Below, one piece after another: positions 61,801-64,000 of a stretch of DNA of 64,000 nucleotides. The translations under genes and the position numbers were made by a program. Numbering within the stretch: position 1 is the stretch's first letter; each line of letters opens with the position of its first letter. The stretch spans positions 1,409,874-1,473,873 of the forward strand of contig NC_031478.1 of assembly GCF_000006565.2 (NCBI RefSeq), in the 5' to 3' direction. The stretch is from Toxoplasma gondii ME49 (lineage: Eukaryota; Apicomplexa; Conoidasida; Eucoccidiorida; Sarcocystidae). The notes below the pieces were generated by a model, which had not been told where the DNA came from, did not search any database, and saw only the letters and a list, made by a program, of their open reading frames with translations.

Positions 61801-63244
61801 CTCTGCCCTTCCAGCAACTGCCTCCAGCGACGGCCTTCGGGCTATCGGCGGCCCGTTCCGCGCCTCCGGGGGCAGTAGGCCCAGGGGGAAGTGCGGGGAG
61901 TGGGGGGGCTCTGCCTGGCCGGGCGCCGGCAGGAGACAGTCTGGGCCCCATGTTCGTGCCGGGGGGCGCTGCGGGGCCGCAGGCGCCTTATGCAGGTTTC
62001 CAGGCTTCTCAGATTCCTGCATCGACCCTCCACGTGGCGCCGGGTTATCTGCCTGCTCAGCCGGCAGTCGCGCCCCTGGGGGCTCCTGGGACCGGTCTCA
62101 GTGAGACCCCTGGACTGTCTGTACACCCCGGGATGGCTGTGCAGCCACAGGACACGCAGATTCCGTCTTCGCGGGTGGGGCATCATGGCCTCCTGCCACC
62201 CCACCTTGGCGACCCGGGGGCTTTTGGCCCGCCGGGGCAGCCCGCCCGGGGCGTAGGACCCGGCGACCCCAGACCCGAAGAACCTGGGCGATGTCGAGAA
62301 GGCCGAGCCCCAACGCTGGCAGGGCCCCCTGTCTCGGACGCGCCCAGAGACACGGGCGGTGCAGAGGAACAGGGACTGGACGCCGTGCCCGGCTGGAAGG
62401 AGTTCGCAGCCGACGGCTTGAGAGAAAACATGGACGTTTCAAAGCTTGCACAGGTGCGAGAACAAGCGAGGGAAAAACCACAAGAAATTCCCCTGTTTGT
62501 GAGACTTGCGATAGGCGAGGACGCCGGCGCAACGCGACCGGAACCGTGCAGTTGGGTGTTCCTGACGCACAAAGGGAGCTCTCCCTTGTCGCCTCCGCCA
62601 CATATATAAATGTACAAACGAAAATGAAGATACGCGCATTCACAATTAAGTGTGTACATATTTATATATGCTTTTATGTAGAGATGTGGAGACCCGAATC
62701 AACAGCTAAGAAAGGCGTATAAGTGTCTCCCTTTCAGCCGTGACGTCGCGGCATGACTCGTCTGAGGCCCAGGAAGTAGAGTGGAAAGCGCAGCGTTGAT
62801 TCGATTTCAGTGTTAGATTTAGGTGCATGTTTAACGAAATAAACAGTCACTTGCGTCTAACTTTGTCCGACGGTATACAAGTTCCGTTTGCAGCAGAACA
62901 AGACGCGAGGACTCTTCGTCTGGTGGGTCTCTGGGATCCGCCCGTCACGATGAGGCTCGCGTGGATATATCTCAAACGACTCTGTAGTTCAGAGGGTCTT
63001 CTTTCGTTTCTCTGCCACATGTCAATTCTGTTTCGGCAGAAACGCGGCTGTAAATGTACAGTCTATGCATACTGTAGACAGACTGACATCTTTACGCATT
63101 TTGTTATTTGTTTTTCTGTTTTTTCGCTTTTTTCAGCACCCTGAGCTCCTCAAAGACCCCCGCATCAAATCGCGATTCATGCGCCTTCTGAGTCGGCACG
63201 AACAGATCAAAAATATCTTCCGGATGCTGGGCCTCGATGTCTGA
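43899..63244 (+). CDS. Virilizer (VIRMA/KIAA1429) homologue, scaffold of the m6A writer complex
   Basis: Exons: 43899-44953, 45528-47595, 48163-48717, 49169-50055, 50443-50935, 51432-53573, 53909-54026 (end uncertain), an unresolved 54.2-54.4 kb part, 54668-55060, 55671-55997, 56226-57011, 57759-57959, 58290-58340, 58526-58924, 59564-59812, 60369-60623, 61083-62453 and 63137-63244; all other junctions are phase-consistent. About 3,850 residues, double human VIRMA. N-terminal Virilizer blocks follow a 160-residue Ala/Gly/Pro leader: VGLVDVVEFPRSPVVL (about 208-223) and DQLVVCGRYRALSVVFFGH (about 326-344). Armadillo-like helices include LLVAEGALELLMSIL and KVEALKALLVLASHVEGMER, close to the human sequence. 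Exon 17 has the diagnostic DPFRSRTKSSSRAPSKHVDD (61276-61335), then about 370 Pro/Gly/Ala/Gln-rich residues. The last exon adds a charged helical end (HPELLKDPRIKSRFMRLL). Virilizer tethers the METTL3-METTL14 module to WTAP near 3' ends, in the nucleus. Identity is firm; the full exon chain is less so. Confidence 0.88.
45056..45242. repeat. TA-rich microsatellite in intron 1 of the Virilizer gene
   Basis: About 190 bp of CATATA/TATATA/TTTATA units lie between exon 1 (ends 44953) and exon 2 (starts 45528). Confidence 0.85.
53574..54667 (+). other. Unresolved splice path within the Virilizer gene
   Basis: The exon at 53909 (starts MYVRISRLLLKRERRPED) fits the preceding phase and ends at AACGTGG before GTGAAT (54026) in phase 1. 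The next strong acceptor (54222, CTCCGCAG) enters the natural-looking frame (FDYLVVERDLRVLHLDFASK) only from phase 2; from phase 1 it hits a stop after 21 codons. A further acceptor at 54387 (GGATTGCAG) leads to FSDVQGDSSPPLKCAF. Either one donor is elsewhere, a micro-exon was missed, or there is a base error or genuine alternative splicing. Confidence 0.6.
55095..55198. repeat. TA-rich tract in an intron of the Virilizer gene
   Basis: ATATATACATTCATATAAA-type imperfect repeats immediately after the donor at 55061. Confidence 0.75.
57060..57200. repeat. GA-rich tract in an intron of the Virilizer gene
   Basis: GAGAGA-rich simple sequence follows the donor at 57012. A 385-codon open frame runs through it, but the exon ends at the GTAAAA donor and the following GA-rich peptide is not real coding sequence. 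Confidence 0.7.
59912..59936. repeat. TA microsatellite in an intron of the Virilizer gene
   Basis: A short TATATATA run followed by GATA-rich sequence to about 60020, between the exons ending 59812 and starting 60369. Confidence 0.75.
60798..60826. repeat. TA microsatellite in an intron of the Virilizer gene
   Basis: A pure TA run between the exons ending 60623 and starting 61083. Confidence 0.8.
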
Positions 63245-64000
63245 ACTCTCCGGCCACACCCCTTTGCATCCCACACAACAATTCCTTTTCTCTGCATGCA
63301 TATATATATATATATATTTAGATATACATGTATATGTATGGGAGGTTATACTGGTTGAGAGTCGAAAGGTTGTAGGAGAGTTAGGAAACTGTCAGAAGAT
63401 CGCCGTTACGCAAATATACATACATGGAGTGCTCTGTATGTTGACATATGCGGATTTCCGTGTGTTTACGTACTTAGGTATTGGCGCATGTGTTTATACT
63501 GGGGCACGTGCATGCATGGAGGGGTCACTGGGGATGTTGCGAAAAAATCGAAGAGTTCACTTTTGCCCCGGTTTATGCTAACTTTCTCTCCACTGAATAT
63601 GCGTTCAGTTACGAGGTACGGAGAGTTTGTGTGTAGGACTGTTATCTAAAACGGCGGTAACTGCTGCGTTTCAGTAGCGATTAACGTTCTCTTGTTCTTG
63701 AGTACTCAATGTTTCATGTGGGGAGGATTGAGGAGGGAGGCGAGGCTTCCAACGCGTCTGCTTCATCTACTCGTATTTCGCGACTTTTGAGTTTCCACGT
63801 TCTGTCTTCTTCCCTGTTGGCTCTCTCTGTCGCCTTTCCAGCGGTCTTGGCTGCTGTCTGTGGATTTTCTCCCGTTTCTTCCGTGTGGTTTTTCTCCCTG
63901 TGAAAGGCTCCGGTCTCCGCGTTTTTCGTGACGACACTCGAGCTCGTTTCCTGTGTCTCGTCTTTTCGGTCGGAAAACCAACTTCGTGGACAGACGCTTT
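63245..64000. other. Spacer downstream of the Virilizer gene
   Basis: Contains a TATATA run at about 63297-63320 and one plus-strand frame from the ATG at 63709 to 63903 (64 codons) with a hydrophobic stretch (LLSFHVLSSSLLALSVAFPA). That could be the first exon of a gene continuing to the right, but the evidence is only the frame itself. Confidence 0.45.

Noticed and set aside
1..64000. CRISPR arrays, bacterial operons or phage-like elements
   Set aside because: No spaced direct repeats; genes are intron-rich and eukaryotic throughout. The only tandem direct repeat of note is the 135-bp duplication at 40778-41047.

Overview
The window looks like nuclear chromosomal DNA of a tissue-cyst coccidian apicomplexan (Toxoplasma / Hammondia / Neospora lineage). 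This is inferred from dense GT-AG introns with long pyrimidine tracts, moderately GC-rich coding sequence with the standard code, many (TA)n/(CATATA)n microsatellites confined to introns and spacers, and long Ser/Pro/Gly/acidic low-complexity stretches inside proteins. There are no operons, and I saw no convincing rRNA, tRNA, CRISPR or transposon. Gene models were built by hand by matching splice phases. Every model given here closes in frame, except for one stretch of the largest gene.

Layout. 1-2640: leader/spacer. 2641-4320 (+): translin-family protein, 4 exons. 4321-6260: convergent spacer. 6261-9706 (-): multi-pass CREST/TMEM8-like membrane protein, 7 exons. 9707-13644: mostly non-coding, with one candidate exon. 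13645-14799 (-): short single-pass secretory protein whose tail recalls V-ATPase accessory proteins. 14800-16930: divergent promoter. 16931-19219 (+): staphylococcal-nuclease-fold protein starting with an acylation motif, 4 exons. 19220-23511: gene-poor spacer. 23512-31314 (+): about 1050-residue unrecognised secretory-pathway protein, 9 exons. 31315-33023: convergent spacer. 33024-35825 (-): protein with a divergent RRM, 6 exons. 36200-36502: ambiguous exon. 36615-38870 (-): Ser/Arg-rich protein with a C-terminal membrane segment. 38871-40954: spacer. 40955-42439 (-): Pro-rich protein whose stop codon lies inside a perfect 135-bp tandem duplication. 42440-43898: divergent promoter with two copies of a palindromic motif. 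43899-63244 (+): giant Virilizer (VIRMA) homologue, at least 18 exons and roughly 3,850 residues. 63245-64000: spacer.

Functionally this is a set of independent housekeeping and lineage-specific genes. Three touch RNA or nucleic acid (Virilizer of the m6A writer complex, translin, the RRM protein), one is a predicted membrane-anchored nuclease, and three or four are secretory or membrane proteins. The most notable points are the very large Virilizer with a short helical module after its Pro/Gly-rich tail, the putatively acylated SNase, the CREST-family protein, the duplication across a stop codon, and a recurrent GGTGTACGTACACC palindrome that may be an ApiAP2-type site.
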